Source: an uncultured cyanobacterium (GTDB lineage: Bacteria; Cyanobacteriota; Cyanobacteriia; Cyanobacteriales; Geitlerinemataceae). Taken from it: a DNA stretch of 37,437 nt. The DNA is taken from positions 1-37,437 of the forward strand of contig CALCCD010000131.1 in the NCBI GenBank assembly GCA_937899645.1. Direction: 5' to 3'. A program made the position numbers and the translations under genes. Below the pieces are notes generated by a model. The model had not been told where the DNA came from, did no database searches, and saw nothing but the letters and a program-made list of their open reading frames with translations. This document shows positions 6,367-14,443 of this stretch, piece by piece (the stretch's first letter is position 1; each line of letters starts with the position of its first letter).

Positions 6367-6840
6367 CTAGCGGCTTTGCAGATCGGCGGCTTCGGAGATG
6401 GCCGGAATCTCGGCACGTTCGCCGCGCACCGACTGCACCATGCTGTAAATCGCGATCGCCAAGACACCGAGGAACAGCGTATTGATGATGGTTTCAAACA
6501 GCAGCGGAATCGAGCCGACGCTGGGGCCGAGTAGGCTGAGCAGGAAGCCGCTAATCGAAAGGATGATGCTGACCAGCAGCGCCTGCATGGCGTTAAAGCG
6601 GATGAAGTCGCTAAAGCGATCGTTGCGAACGACGCCGAAGAAAATCCCGAAGAAGACAATCAAGCGACCGAGGGGAATCGCTTCATAGATCTGAATCACC
6701 GGCACGAGGGGCACGAACAGCAGTTGCAGCGCCGGAACGTCGCGGAAGATGAAAGCGGCGAAGTCGAGGCTTTCGATCAGCGGAATTAGGTAAAAGGCAG
6801 CAGCGCCGATGCGCTCCGACCAGGGCATATTGTCATTCAT
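6367..6840 (-). CDS. Tic20 family membrane protein
   Basis: The 157-residue protein matches the Tic20/Ycf60 family: MPWSERIGAAAFYLIPLIESLDFA, FFGIFFGVVRNDRFSDFIRFNAMQALLVSIILSI, and a C-terminal helix LGVLAIAIYSMVQSVRGE. Four hydrophobic segments are visible (about residues 13-33, 50-72, 85-107 and 115-137). Tic20 is the plastid inner-envelope protein-import component; in cyanobacteria the homologue is an integral membrane protein whose role is unsettled. The first ATG (6840) gives MNDNMPWSE; a second ATG 12 nt downstream is equally possible. It lies 105 nt downstream of the helicase-like gene on the same strand. Confidence 0.9.
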   Translation of the reverse strand: MNDNMPWSERIGAAAFYLIPLIESLDFAAFIFRDVPALQLLFVPLVPVIQIYEAIPLGRLIVFFGIFFGVVRNDRFSDFIRFNAMQALLVSIILSISGFLLSLLGPSVGSIPLLFETIINTLFLGVLAIAIYSMVQSVRGERAEIPAISEAADLQSR

Positions 6841-6945
6841 GGGGCTTTTTGCTGCGGGTCGGCAGGCGAAGTCGCCTGTTTTTAAGAAATTTCTCTATTG
6901 AATATAGCAAGATGCTTCCCGGCAGGATCGTGCCGCAGTTGGCGG

Positions 6946-8529
6946 TCATCTGGCGTCGCGACGGGCGGGCTCGAACAAATCGGATTCCAGGTAGCGTAGC
7001 TCCGAGTACGGCCCGATCGCCCGCAGGATCTGCTTGCCGTAGCTGCGGTAAATCGCGCGGCTGTCGAATAGGGCAACGATGCCGCGCGCGGCACATACCG
7101 GGGCGATCGCCTGCTGGAGCGTCCGCATTGCTTCGGGCAGTAGATAGCGGCGAAACCAGTCCTGGCGCTGCTGTTTGTAGCGGGCGACGCGACCGGCTAC
7201 TAGCGGATGTTCCAGGGGCGGCAGCGGCAGCGTCGAGATGGCGAGCAGTTGCGGCGTCGGTAGCTCTCGCTGGCGATCGCACCAAAAATCCCAGCCGCAA
7301 ACGAGGATATCCGACTCGTTCAGATCCTCGCGCTCGACTTTGATACGCGAGCCGAACTCCGCCGCCAGCAGTGCCCCGATCGTCTGTTTCAGCGGTTCGT
7401 CGCCAATGGCAATCGCCATCGGAATCGTCTCGGCCCGCGAGGATTTTGGCGCGCTGCTTGCCGAATTGCCTTCGTCATCGGGCAGTGTGGCAATCCGAAT
7501 CAGCGTGTGCAGCTCGTCGAGCAGGCGGGGCTGATATTGCGGCGTATTGGGCAGCGGCAGGCGATCGGGCAGGTACAGCCGAATGCCCGCCGTCTGACGA
7601 TCGGGATTGAATCGCACGCAGGTCGCGTCCTCCAAGCCCAGCTCGTCGGCCAGGTAGTCGCGCTGGCGATCGTGGGTATCGACCGCGCCATCGATCGCGA
7701 CCACGGGCTGCTGCGCCCAAACTTCGGCCAACACCGTCGCAAGGCTGGCGGGACTGTGGTGCAACACCAGGCCGCCCGCCCCGCGATCGAGCTGCGCCCA
7801 GGAGAAGTAGTTCGGGTCGATGAGCTTGTCTTTCAGCCGCGACCAAACGCCCTCGCCACCGGCCAGTAAACCGGTCGCCTCACGTAGGGCAGCGCGCTCG
7901 TCAATATCGAGCAGGTAAGCGTTGTAGGGGTTGGGCGGGTGTTGGTACAGCGATCGCACCAGTTCGGCGCGTAGCTCCCGCGCGGGGGCTACCCGATCGC
8001 CCGCGACCGCCAGCCCTTCACTCCAGGCGCGATCGTCGATATCCAGACTCAGCAACCGCCGCGCTGTGGACGTCAAAATGCCCAAGTCGTCCACGATCGT
8101 CGGGACGTGCGCCGGGAAATGTTGGCGCGCTCCCAGGCGATCGGCGAGCCAGTCTTCATGGGAGACCAGCAGCAGTCCGTCGAAGTTTTCGCGCGGCCAG
8201 CGATTGCCTTCCACAACTTCGATCTCGCGTGGAATCGAACCCTGCGTCCAGGCTAGAAGCTTTGGAATTTCGTCGGTTTGCAAGTGCGATCGCAGGCGGC
8301 GATCGGCTACCAAAATCGCCGCCTGCGGCCAGAGCAACAGCGGCATCAGATAGCCCAGCGCCGCCTGGAACTGCCCGCTGGAGAACGTCCCGGCCTCGAT
8401 CGACGCACTGCGCCCGAGCCGCATCGCCCGCGCTACCAGCCGCGCCATCGTCAAATAATGCGGCCAGCAATAGTTTGAATGGGCGCGCAAAAACTCCCGC
8501 AGCGCCGCGTGTACTTCGACCTCAATCAC
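6946..8529 (-). CDS. DinG-like helicase-fold protein lacking catalytic motifs
   Basis: The 527-residue protein has a C-terminal segment very like the DinG/XPD second helicase domain: LVCGWDFWCDRQRELP, LAISTLPLPPLEHPLVAGR, WFRRYLLPEAMRTLQQAIAP, GIVALFDSRAIYRSYGKQIL. The N-terminal half (LTMARLVARAMRLGRSASIEAGTFSSGQ) aligns with the Walker A region of DinG but EAGTGTGKT is replaced by EAGTFSSGQ; the DEAH box position reads IVDDLG, and the arginine-finger segment QGxGRLIR is replaced by QQAIAPVCA. No four-cysteine FeS set is visible. I infer a non-hydrolysing DNA- or RNA-binding relative; similar cyanobacterial proteins are usually annotated as helicases. It starts at GTG 8529, overlapping the carbonic-anhydrase-like stop as GTGA, so the two are translationally coupled. 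Confidence 0.75.
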   Translation of the reverse strand: MIEVEVHAALREFLRAHSNYCWPHYLTMARLVARAMRLGRSASIEAGTFSSGQFQAALGYLMPLLLWPQAAILVADRRLRSHLQTDEIPKLLAWTQGSIPREIEVVEGNRWPRENFDGLLLVSHEDWLADRLGARQHFPAHVPTIVDDLGILTSTARRLLSLDIDDRAWSEGLAVAGDRVAPARELRAELVRSLYQHPPNPYNAYLLDIDERAALREATGLLAGGEGVWSRLKDKLIDPNYFSWAQLDRGAGGLVLHHSPASLATVLAEVWAQQPVVAIDGAVDTHDRQRDYLADELGLEDATCVRFNPDRQTAGIRLYLPDRLPLPNTPQYQPRLLDELHTLIRIATLPDDEGNSASSAPKSSRAETIPMAIAIGDEPLKQTIGALLAAEFGSRIKVEREDLNESDILVCGWDFWCDRQRELPTPQLLAISTLPLPPLEHPLVAGRVARYKQQRQDWFRRYLLPEAMRTLQQAIAPVCAARGIVALFDSRAIYRSYGKQILRAIGPYSELRYLESDLFEPARRDAR

Positions 8530-9137
8530 GAACCCGCACTCGCTTTGTCCGCTGCGACAAAGCCGAGATCGTTGCCGGTTCCGGCATGGACGCGCGCCAG
8601 CTTTTCGTATTTTTCGGCGTGTTCGATCAGCTCTGCGGCCTGTTCGTCGCTGACTTGGCGCACGACTTTTGCCGGGACGCCGATCGCGAGCGATCGCGGC
8701 GGCACGTCCTTCGTCACCAGCGCGCCCGCGCCGACGATGCTGCCTGCACCCACCGTGACGCCATCGAGAACCACGGCCTTGATGCCGATCAAGCAGCCGC
8801 GCTCGACTTTTGCGCTATGCACCACCGCGCCGTGACCGATCGTCACAAAATCTTCCAGCACTGTCGGCAAGCCCGGATCGCCGTGCAAAATTGCGCCGTC
8901 CTGGACGTTGCTGTGCGCGCCGATCGCGATCTCCTCCACATCCGCCCGCAGCACTGCGCCGTACCAGACGCTCGCGCCTTCCCCGAGCGTCACGCGCCCC
9001 AGCACCGTCGCGTTGCCCGCCACAAACGCCGCCGCGCGGCAATCTACCGGCGGCCAGACGCCAGAAATCGAAGCCGTTGCGACAGGCACACTCGGGCTCG
9101 CGATCGGCTCTCGTTCTGGGGCCACGGCACTCTCCAC
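8526..9137 (-). CDS. Gamma-carbonic-anhydrase family protein (left-handed beta-helix)
   Basis: The 203-residue protein is built of hexapeptide repeats (AFVAGNATVLGRVTLGEGASVWYGAVLRAD, then VTVGAGSIVGAGALVTKDVPP), forming a trimeric left-handed beta-helix. The three zinc-ligand histidines of gamma-CA are present: ILHGD and GHGAVVH. This resembles YrdA/CaiE/PaaY-type proteins and the N-terminal domain of CcmM but lacks the RbcS-like repeats of CcmM. Zinc binding is likely; carbonic anhydrase activity is not proven by sequence. The start is a GTG (9137); an in-frame GTG at 9125 is an alternative. The first 25 residues are low-complexity. It is the first gene of a probable operon with the DinG-like gene. 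Confidence 0.88.
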   Translation of the reverse strand: MESAVAPEREPIASPSVPVATASISGVWPPVDCRAAAFVAGNATVLGRVTLGEGASVWYGAVLRADVEEIAIGAHSNVQDGAILHGDPGLPTVLEDFVTIGHGAVVHSAKVERGCLIGIKAVVLDGVTVGAGSIVGAGALVTKDVPPRSLAIGVPAKVVRQVSDEQAAELIEHAEKYEKLARVHAGTGNDLGFVAADKASAGS

Positions 9138-9242
9138 TCGAAAAAATCAACACTAACTACAATAGTCGGTAGGTTGGGACTCGATCGAGCCGCCAGACTG
9201 TCTCTGCATTCCGCGCTAGCCCGAATCCTCTGACTTCAGCAC

Positions 9243-9761
9243 ATGGATCTCGAAATCGACTACGCCGCCCAGTACCCCATCTTTGGCCCCGAGATCGCCT
9301 GCCCCCACTGTCGGCAGATGATTCCAGCGCTGACCCTGACTGACAGTTACTTGTGCTCGCGCCACGGCGCGTTCGAGGCGAATCCGGAGACCGGCGACCT
9401 CGTTCATTTGCAGTCGAATCGGCGCTGGCGCAACTGGGAAGGCCGCTGGTATCGGCAGCACACTCACCCGGATGGCATCCGCTTCGAGATTCACGAGGCG
9501 CTCGATCGTCTCTACACCAAGGGCTATCGCGCCACGCGCGTCATCGTTGCGGCGCGCTATAAATCACTGGTGGCGAACTATCTCGATCGCGGCGTCTCCT
9601 ACCGCAACCCGGACGATCCTTCGCCGCTGAAGCTCTACGGCCTGCCGGTGCAGTTCAGCCCCAGCGCCGACGCCGAACCCTGCTGGGGCACGATCAATTT
9701 CGAGCTGGAGCAGGAGCCGGGAGCGCCGGTGCGCTATCCGTATTTTCAGGTGTTGGAATAG
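9243..9761 (+). CDS. TIGR02652 family protein, cyanobacterial, unknown function
   Basis: The 172-residue protein shows the hallmarks of this conserved cyanobacterial family: YPIFGPEIACPHCRQMIPALTLTDSYLC near the N-terminus, then RHGAFEANPETGDLVHLQS, YRQHTHPDGIRFEIHEALDRLY and a C-terminal EPGAPVRYPYFQVLE. The CPHC pair with the later C and H residues (YLCSRHG) suggests a zinc-ribbon at residues 20-40. No membrane segment or signal peptide is seen. The function is not known. It is transcribed divergently from the gamma-CA gene, with a possible -10 (TACAAT, 9158-9163) in the 105-nt gap. Confidence 0.92.
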   Translation: MDLEIDYAAQYPIFGPEIACPHCRQMIPALTLTDSYLCSRHGAFEANPETGDLVHLQSNRRWRNWEGRWYRQHTHPDGIRFEIHEALDRLYTKGYRATRVIVAARYKSLVANYLDRGVSYRNPDDPSPLKLYGLPVQFSPSADAEPCWGTINFELEQEPGAPVRYPYFQVLE

Positions 9762-9803
9762 CTGAGCATCGATCGCAAATATAAGGCTTGAATACTTTGC
9801 AAG

Positions 9804-10460
9804 ATGATGAATACCTTCAAGCAAAATCTGAAGTACATTGAAAATTGGCTCGAAAGAAACAATAGAGAGTCTTATTTTGCCTTGGAAGAAGGGCTCGAAG
9901 CCGACGAGTTTCCTAAATATCTTGACGACCTAGATTTCTCACTGCCGAAACACTTTTACGATTTGTATGAGTGGCGTAATGGCATGGAGTGGTATGACAA
10001 TCCCACCTACGGAATGAGTCCTTACCGGCTCATTCCAGGGTATACATTCAATTCTCTTGAAGCGTCTCTAGAAATACACGACGCCTATTTTGAAATAGTA
10101 CGTGAGATCTTCGAGTACGAAGCCAGGGAAACTAAGCAAGGTCACAGCAGTCACTATGGAATCGTTAACTGCTGCTTTCTTCCAATCCTGACCCTAGACC
10201 ACCGAACTCATATCTTTCTCCTGGGCAATAACCGAGAGGATGGTAGTTATCCGTTGGTATATATCGCATTCGATGACGGGCTGAGCTTTTGCTTTGATAG
10301 TTTGTCTGGAATGATTTCCACCTTTTTTGAATGCTTTAAGAGTGGTGCGTACTACACGCAACAGCGACCTAGCGGAGAGGTGGAATTGCGACAAAACTCA
10401 GAGGCTTGCCGCCAGATTGAGAGAAGATTCAACCCAATTTGCTACAGAAATCTGAGCTAG
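9804..10460 (+). CDS. SMI1/KNR4 (SUKH) family protein, probable orphan immunity protein
   Basis: The 218-residue protein has the SUKH-1 pattern: an N-terminal helical segment (MNTFKQNLKYIENWLERNN), the key LPKHFYDLYEWRNGMEW motif around residues 48-65, then strands and YIAFDDGLSFCFDSLSGMISTFFE near the C-terminus. SUKH proteins are best known as immunity proteins against nuclease and other polymorphic toxins; some act elsewhere. No toxin, transporter or Rhs gene is adjacent, so the partner is unknown. Base composition is clearly more AT-rich than both neighbours, codon choice is different and HIP1 octamers are absent, which suggests recent acquisition. ATG 9804 and 9807 are both usable. Confidence 0.8.
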   Translation: MMNTFKQNLKYIENWLERNNRESYFALEEGLEADEFPKYLDDLDFSLPKHFYDLYEWRNGMEWYDNPTYGMSPYRLIPGYTFNSLEASLEIHDAYFEIVREIFEYEARETKQGHSSHYGIVNCCFLPILTLDHRTHIFLLGNNREDGSYPLVYIAFDDGLSFCFDSLSGMISTFFECFKSGAYYTQQRPSGEVELRQNSEACRQIERRFNPICYRNLS

Positions 10461-10470
10461 ACGTATCTGA

Positions 10471-10908
10471 ATGCACCATGCTTCTATCCGTACGGCCAAC
10501 ATCCGCCGTGCGATCGCCTTTTACGAACAGCTCGGCTTCGAGGTCTGCGAGCGCTTCACGGCGGGTATCACGCTGGCCTGCTGGATGGAAGGGCGCGGCG
10601 AACTGACGGGACGCATCGAGCTGATCGAAATCCCCGCGCCGAAACCCGCGCCGGATGCATTCGGCGACGAGCATTACGTCGGATACTACCATCTCTCGTT
10701 TGATTTGGGCGATCGCGTCGAGTCCCTGCCCGACTGGCTCGACGCCCTCCAGGCTCGCGTCGCGTCCGAATTCGATTTACCTGACCTAAAAATTCTGCTC
10801 GAGCCACAGCAGCAACAAATCGGCGAAGGCATATACGAAGTCGCCTTCATCGCCGACACCGACGGCTTGCCGCTGGAATTCCTGCGCCGCTTGCCGAAGC
10901 TGGCCTAG
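10471..10908 (+). CDS. VOC (glyoxalase/bleomycin-resistance) family protein
   Basis: The 145-residue protein is one vicinal-oxygen-chelate module pair: MHHASIRTANIRRAIAFYEQLGFEVCERF (first beta-alpha-beta-beta-beta unit) and YEVAFIADTDGLPLEFLRRL (second unit). The putative metal ligands are His in the MHHASI strand, Glu in IELIEIP, His in YYHLSFD and Glu in PLEFLRR. The family includes glyoxalase I, dioxygenases and resistance proteins, so the substrate cannot be assigned. It starts 10 nt after the SUKH stop and shares its stop with the convergent GTPase gene through the sequence CTAG (10905-10908). Confidence 0.85.
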   Translation: MHHASIRTANIRRAIAFYEQLGFEVCERFTAGITLACWMEGRGELTGRIELIEIPAPKPAPDAFGDEHYVGYYHLSFDLGDRVESLPDWLDALQARVASEFDLPDLKILLEPQQQQIGEGIYEVAFIADTDGLPLEFLRRLPKLA

Positions 10909-12374
10909 TCGGCTTTGCGGAGAAACTCGCGCCGCACCCGATCGAGTACCCCATCGCGATCGACGCGATCGAGAATATCGCGCACCACCGTATCCGCCCC
11001 CAACGGCCCCCAGGTGCAGCCCCGTTCGAGGTACTCTTTCGCCGCCTGTCCCACCAGATAGCCGCCGACCCCCGCGATGCCCGCCTGCGCGATCGCCGAG
11101 CCGATCATTCCCGGCACGCCCAGGATCTTCGCCGTCCCCAGGCTCATGCCCGTCAGCATCTCGCCCAGCAGCAGCCCGCCATTGCTCCAGACGATCGTTT
11201 TGAGTAAGCGCCCCGCTTCGTGGTTGGTCATCGGCAGGCCGTAGAGCTGCGCGAGCTGACGGATGCAGAGCAGGTCGGCGACCGTGCCGCCGAGAACGTC
11301 GATCGCCAGCAGCGGATTGCAGGCCACCACCGCCGACTTGGTGCGGACGAAATTCCAGATCAGGTCGTCGGCATCGCGATCGCGCAGCTCGATCGCCGTC
11401 GTCGCCAGCTCGGCCTCGAGGCGCTGTGCCTGGATTAGCGCGTTTACGGCTAACAGAATCTCGCCGTCGCGTCGAACGAGGCGGACGATCGTGCGTTTCA
11501 AGTCGTCGAGCTGCGGCAGGGGCGCGTGCCAGCGCGGGCGATCGTCACTGGGCTCGGCGATCGGGACGAGGGCTGGCTGAGCGGCGACGAGAACGATTTC
11601 ATCGGGTCGAAGCGGGAGCTGCTGGCGATCGCCCAGTGCCTGCAAGCGGCGCACGATCGTCTGGCGATCGACCTCGGGATAGAGATCGATTTTGTTGAAA
11701 ACCACGACGATCGGCTTGCCGCTTTGCCACAGCTCGCAGAGCGCGCCGTACTCGGTTTGGGTCACGTCGCCGGAGACCACGAACAGCACCGCGTCCACTT
11801 TTTGCGCCACGTCCGTCGCCATCGCCGCGCGGGCGTCGCCGTCGATTTCATCGATTCCCGGCGTATCGATCAGCTCCAGGCGCAGCGGGCGATCGGGCGC
11901 AACGTCATCGATGAGATCCCAGCTTTCGGCACTCTCGGTTTCCCGCTCGATGACCTCGATCGCGCTTCGGGTTGCGTCAGTCGCATCGCGTGCCACCGTG
12001 GGAATCGATCGACTGACCGAATCGGCGACATCTAGCGCCGCCTCCCAATCGTCCCAAAGCAGCGACTGCGGCCACTTCGTCACGCCATTGGTCGGCCCGG
12101 TTTGCAGCAGCTCGCGACCGAGCAAGGCGTTAATTAGCGCCGACTTGCCCCGGCTGACCGCGCCGAACACCGCTAAGCGAAACACCCCGCGATCGAGCTT
12201 GTCGATCGCGGCTTGGAGTGCCGTAATGCCGTCGCGCTGGCGCTTGGCGAGCGCGACGCTGCGATCGCTCGGGCGGCGCTGCGGCTGCGGGCGATCGTAG
12301 CGATCGAGACTTTGCTGGAGGCTGAGGCGGGCGCGGAAGCGTGCGAGCCGCCGCTGTTTGCGGGAAAGGGGCAT
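10905..12374 (-). CDS. Dynamin/Era-like GTPase with C-terminal DUF697-type membrane region
   Basis: The 489-residue protein has a basic N-terminus (MPLSRKQRRLARFRARLSLQ), a G domain with G1 GAVSRGKSALINALLG (about residues 71-86), G3 LIDTPGIDEIDG and G4 VVFNKIDLYP, and a C-terminal helical region (DVLGGTVADLLCIRQLAQLYG, then glycine-rich hydrophobic stretches LLGEMLTGMSLGTAKILGVPG and AQAGIAGVGGYLVGQAAKEYLE) typical of the DUF697/YcjF-related cyanobacterial GTPases. It probably associates with membranes and couples GTP hydrolysis to an unknown remodelling or stress process. ATG 12374 is selected because residues further upstream are not family-like. A related GTPase lies at the right end of the window. 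Confidence 0.85.
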   Translation of the reverse strand: MPLSRKQRRLARFRARLSLQQSLDRYDRPQPQRRPSDRSVALAKRQRDGITALQAAIDKLDRGVFRLAVFGAVSRGKSALINALLGRELLQTGPTNGVTKWPQSLLWDDWEAALDVADSVSRSIPTVARDATDATRSAIEVIERETESAESWDLIDDVAPDRPLRLELIDTPGIDEIDGDARAAMATDVAQKVDAVLFVVSGDVTQTEYGALCELWQSGKPIVVVFNKIDLYPEVDRQTIVRRLQALGDRQQLPLRPDEIVLVAAQPALVPIAEPSDDRPRWHAPLPQLDDLKRTIVRLVRRDGEILLAVNALIQAQRLEAELATTAIELRDRDADDLIWNFVRTKSAVVACNPLLAIDVLGGTVADLLCIRQLAQLYGLPMTNHEAGRLLKTIVWSNGGLLLGEMLTGMSLGTAKILGVPGMIGSAIAQAGIAGVGGYLVGQAAKEYLERGCTWGPLGADTVVRDILDRVDRDGVLDRVRREFLRKAD

Positions 12375-12560
12375 CGGTGGCGTGGGGCGTATTGCTGCGT
12401 ACTGGCTGGCGTGGGTCGCAGTTCTAATGACGCCTATTGTCGCGAATTTTCGCCACCGGGAAGCCGAACTCGCGGCGCGATCGCGATGCAATGACATCTG
12501 TGCGAGCGCTGATACCGTAGGATCGACTCGCGCGAATCCTCTACCCCAAAGTTGCCCGAC

Positions 12561-13301
12561 GTGAACGTCTTCGTCTATCACACTCCCGAACTGACCCCGA
12601 TCGACCCGCTGCCCGACTGCGCGGTCGTTATTGACGTGCTGCGTGCGACGACTACGATCGCCACCGTCCTCGATCGCGGCGGCGCAGCGGTGCAGGCGTT
12701 CAGCGACATCGACGAACTGCTGGCCGCCAGCGAAAGCTGGAATGCTGACAAGCGCCTGCGGGCGGGCGAGCGGGGCGGCGCGACGGTCGAAGGCTGTGAC
12801 TGCGGCAACTCCCCGCTGGAATACACCGCCGAAGTCGTCAGAGGGCGACGCCTGTTCCTCAGCACCACGAACGGGACGCGCGCCCTGGAGCGGGTTGCCG
12901 ACGCCTCGACGGTGTTGACCGCTGCGTTGGTGAACCGGCAGGCCGTGGTCGAGTACATCGCCAAAACCCAGCCGGAAACCGTGGCGCTGGTTGGCTCCGG
13001 CTGGCAGGGCGGCTACGCGCTAGAAGATACCGTCTGTGCGGGTGCGATTCTCGAAGGACTCTTGAGCGCGACGGGCATGAAGCTGAGCGAAATCGCCGCG
13101 AACGATGAAGCCGTGGCCTCGGTGGCGCTGTATCGCCAATGGCACGATCGCCTCGACGATTTGATGCGCGTCGCCACTCACGGTCAGCGCCTGCTACGCC
13201 TCGACGCCGATCGCCTCGATATCGCCTACTGCGCCGAGCTGGATACGATCGCCACCGTGCCGATCCAGTCCGAGCGCAGCGTGTTGGTTGCAGCCTCGTA
13301 G
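12561..13301 (+). CDS. comB: 2-phosphosulfolactate phosphatase family protein (ComB)
   Basis: The protein (246 residues from GTG 12561; TTG 12552 is an alternative) matches ComB along its length: [66 protein letters not shown] and [22 protein letters not shown]. In methanogens ComB removes phosphate from 2-phosphosulfolactate during coenzyme M synthesis. Cyanobacteria encode ComB homologues without making coenzyme M, so the physiological substrate here is uncertain; sulfolactate or another phosphate ester is possible. The Mg-binding DVLRATTT and GNSP motifs are intact. It is divergent from the GTPase gene and is followed by a terminator hairpin. Confidence 0.88.
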   Translation: MNVFVYHTPELTPIDPLPDCAVVIDVLRATTTIATVLDRGGAAVQAFSDIDELLAASESWNADKRLRAGERGGATVEGCDCGNSPLEYTAEVVRGRRLFLSTTNGTRALERVADASTVLTAALVNRQAVVEYIAKTQPETVALVGSGWQGGYALEDTVCAGAILEGLLSATGMKLSEIAANDEAVASVALYRQWHDRLDDLMRVATHGQRLLRLDADRLDIAYCAELDTIATVPIQSERSVLVAAS

Positions 13302-13614
13302 CTGCCGAGCGTCGAAAAAGTCGCAAAAAAGTATTGGTACGTCCGGAAGGTCGATCGCCGCAACGTAATAACAGAGTGGTAGATGCACCCTGATGGCAAA
13401 CTCCGGCGCTTGCGCTGGAGTTTTTTTTTGCAACCTCAGGCCGAGGACACAGACGCGCTTCGCCCGCTCCTCCCCGTACGACGTCCGTAAAACCTACGAA
13501 AAGACTACTGCTAAGATCGGCATATTCCAGAGTTCCACCCAGCGAGCGCGTCGCGTTTGGTATTGGTGAAGCCCACTCCCGTGCCCCGTTTGCTACCGTG
13601 TCCCCCCGTTCGCT
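13302..13614. other. Intergenic region between comB and cheR
   Basis: The only clear element is an intrinsic terminator at 13399-13429, about 100 nt past the comB stop. The remaining 185 nt up to the methyltransferase contain no convincing ORF, RNA gene or consensus promoter. The reading frame of the methyltransferase is closed by a TGA at 13567-13569. Confidence 0.6.
13399..13429 (+). terminator. Intrinsic terminator downstream of comB
   Basis: AACTCCGGCG and CGCTGGAGTT form a 10-bp stem (one G-T pair) around the tetraloop CTTG, followed immediately by nine T residues (13421-13429). This is a strong rho-independent terminator. Confidence 0.9.
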
Positions 13615-14259
13615 ATGCGTCCTAACCGCTCGTTTCCGACGGTCACGTCGTTCTTTCGCGATCCCGACTTATTCGAGGCACTGCGCCACTTCGTCCTGCC
13701 CGCCCTGCTCCGCCGCCGCCATCCCGAAAAGAAGCTGACGATTTGGTGCGCGGCTTGCTCCCACGGCCAGGAGGCCTACAGCATCGCCATCCTGCTCCGC
13801 GAATATTTCCCGACCCTGCTGGCGAACTGGCAGTTTGAATTTATCGCCACCGATATCTCGTCCACCGCGATCGCCCGCGCCCGCAACGGCGAGTACAGCA
13901 CGGAAGAGATCGCGCGGCGCTTGCCCGAGAAATATATCCGCCGCTACTTCACCCGGCGCGGCGAGGCTTGGACGGTATCTCCGGAACTGCGTCTGCTCGT
14001 GGAATTCAACGAGCTGGATTTGTGCGAAGACTGGTCGATCGTACCGAAACCGATCGATCTGGTCTTTATGCGAAATGTACTGATTTATTACGATCGGGCA
14101 ACGCGCAAACATATCCTCGATCGCATGCTGTCGACACTGCGACCCGACGGCTACTTGTTTCTCGGCGCGACCGAAACGATCGTCAGCCTCGGCAACATTT
14201 TCGAGCCCGTCCGCTTCGACAAAGCGATCGGCTACCAGGCGCGCCAGTCCTCGGCCTGA
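13615..14259 (+). CDS. CheR-type SAM-dependent methyltransferase without the CheR N-terminal domain
   Basis: The 214-residue protein starts right at the linker that normally joins CheR_N to the methyltransferase (TVTSFFRDPDLFEALRHFVLP) and then contains the full catalytic domain: SAM loop IWCAACSHGQEAYSIAI, FEFIATDISSTAIARARNGEYS, IDLVFMRNVLIYYD and LFLGATET. Complete CheR proteins are about 270-290 residues; the N-terminal helical domain that contacts receptor substrates is missing. An in-frame stop at 13567-13569 excludes an upstream extension. The CheR family methylates glutamates of chemoreceptors. No che gene is nearby, and the missing domain suggests either another substrate or partnership with a separate targeting protein. 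Confidence 0.85.
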   Translation: MRPNRSFPTVTSFFRDPDLFEALRHFVLPALLRRRHPEKKLTIWCAACSHGQEAYSIAILLREYFPTLLANWQFEFIATDISSTAIARARNGEYSTEEIARRLPEKYIRRYFTRRGEAWTVSPELRLLVEFNELDLCEDWSIVPKPIDLVFMRNVLIYYDRATRKHILDRMLSTLRPDGYLFLGATETIVSLGNIFEPVRFDKAIGYQARQSSA

Positions 14260-14430
14260 GATCGGATTGAAGCGAGCGATCGCCACCGTCAAGGTGAGGG
14301 AATCCCGCGCCTTGGCGATTGAATCCACCGAGTCGGCTTCGATACGATACGAATGCATCGCACGATACGGTTAGTTCGCCTCAGCTTGGAGATTGACTGG
14401 CATTGGCGATCGCTCCACCGCAGGCATCAG

Positions 14431-14437
14431 AGGAGGT
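14431..14437 (+). promoter_or_regulatory. Strong Shine-Dalgarno fixing the protease start
   Basis: AGGAGGT lies 6 nt before ATG 14444, a near-perfect anti-SD complement. It decides the start in favour of 14444 over the in-frame ATG further upstream at 14393. Confidence 0.85.
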
Positions 14438-14443
14438 GCAACG

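Noticed and set aside
13320-13430. Small RNA ending at the comB terminator
   Set aside because: The terminator is good, but no promoter with acceptable spacing was found, and it is most simply the end of comB.
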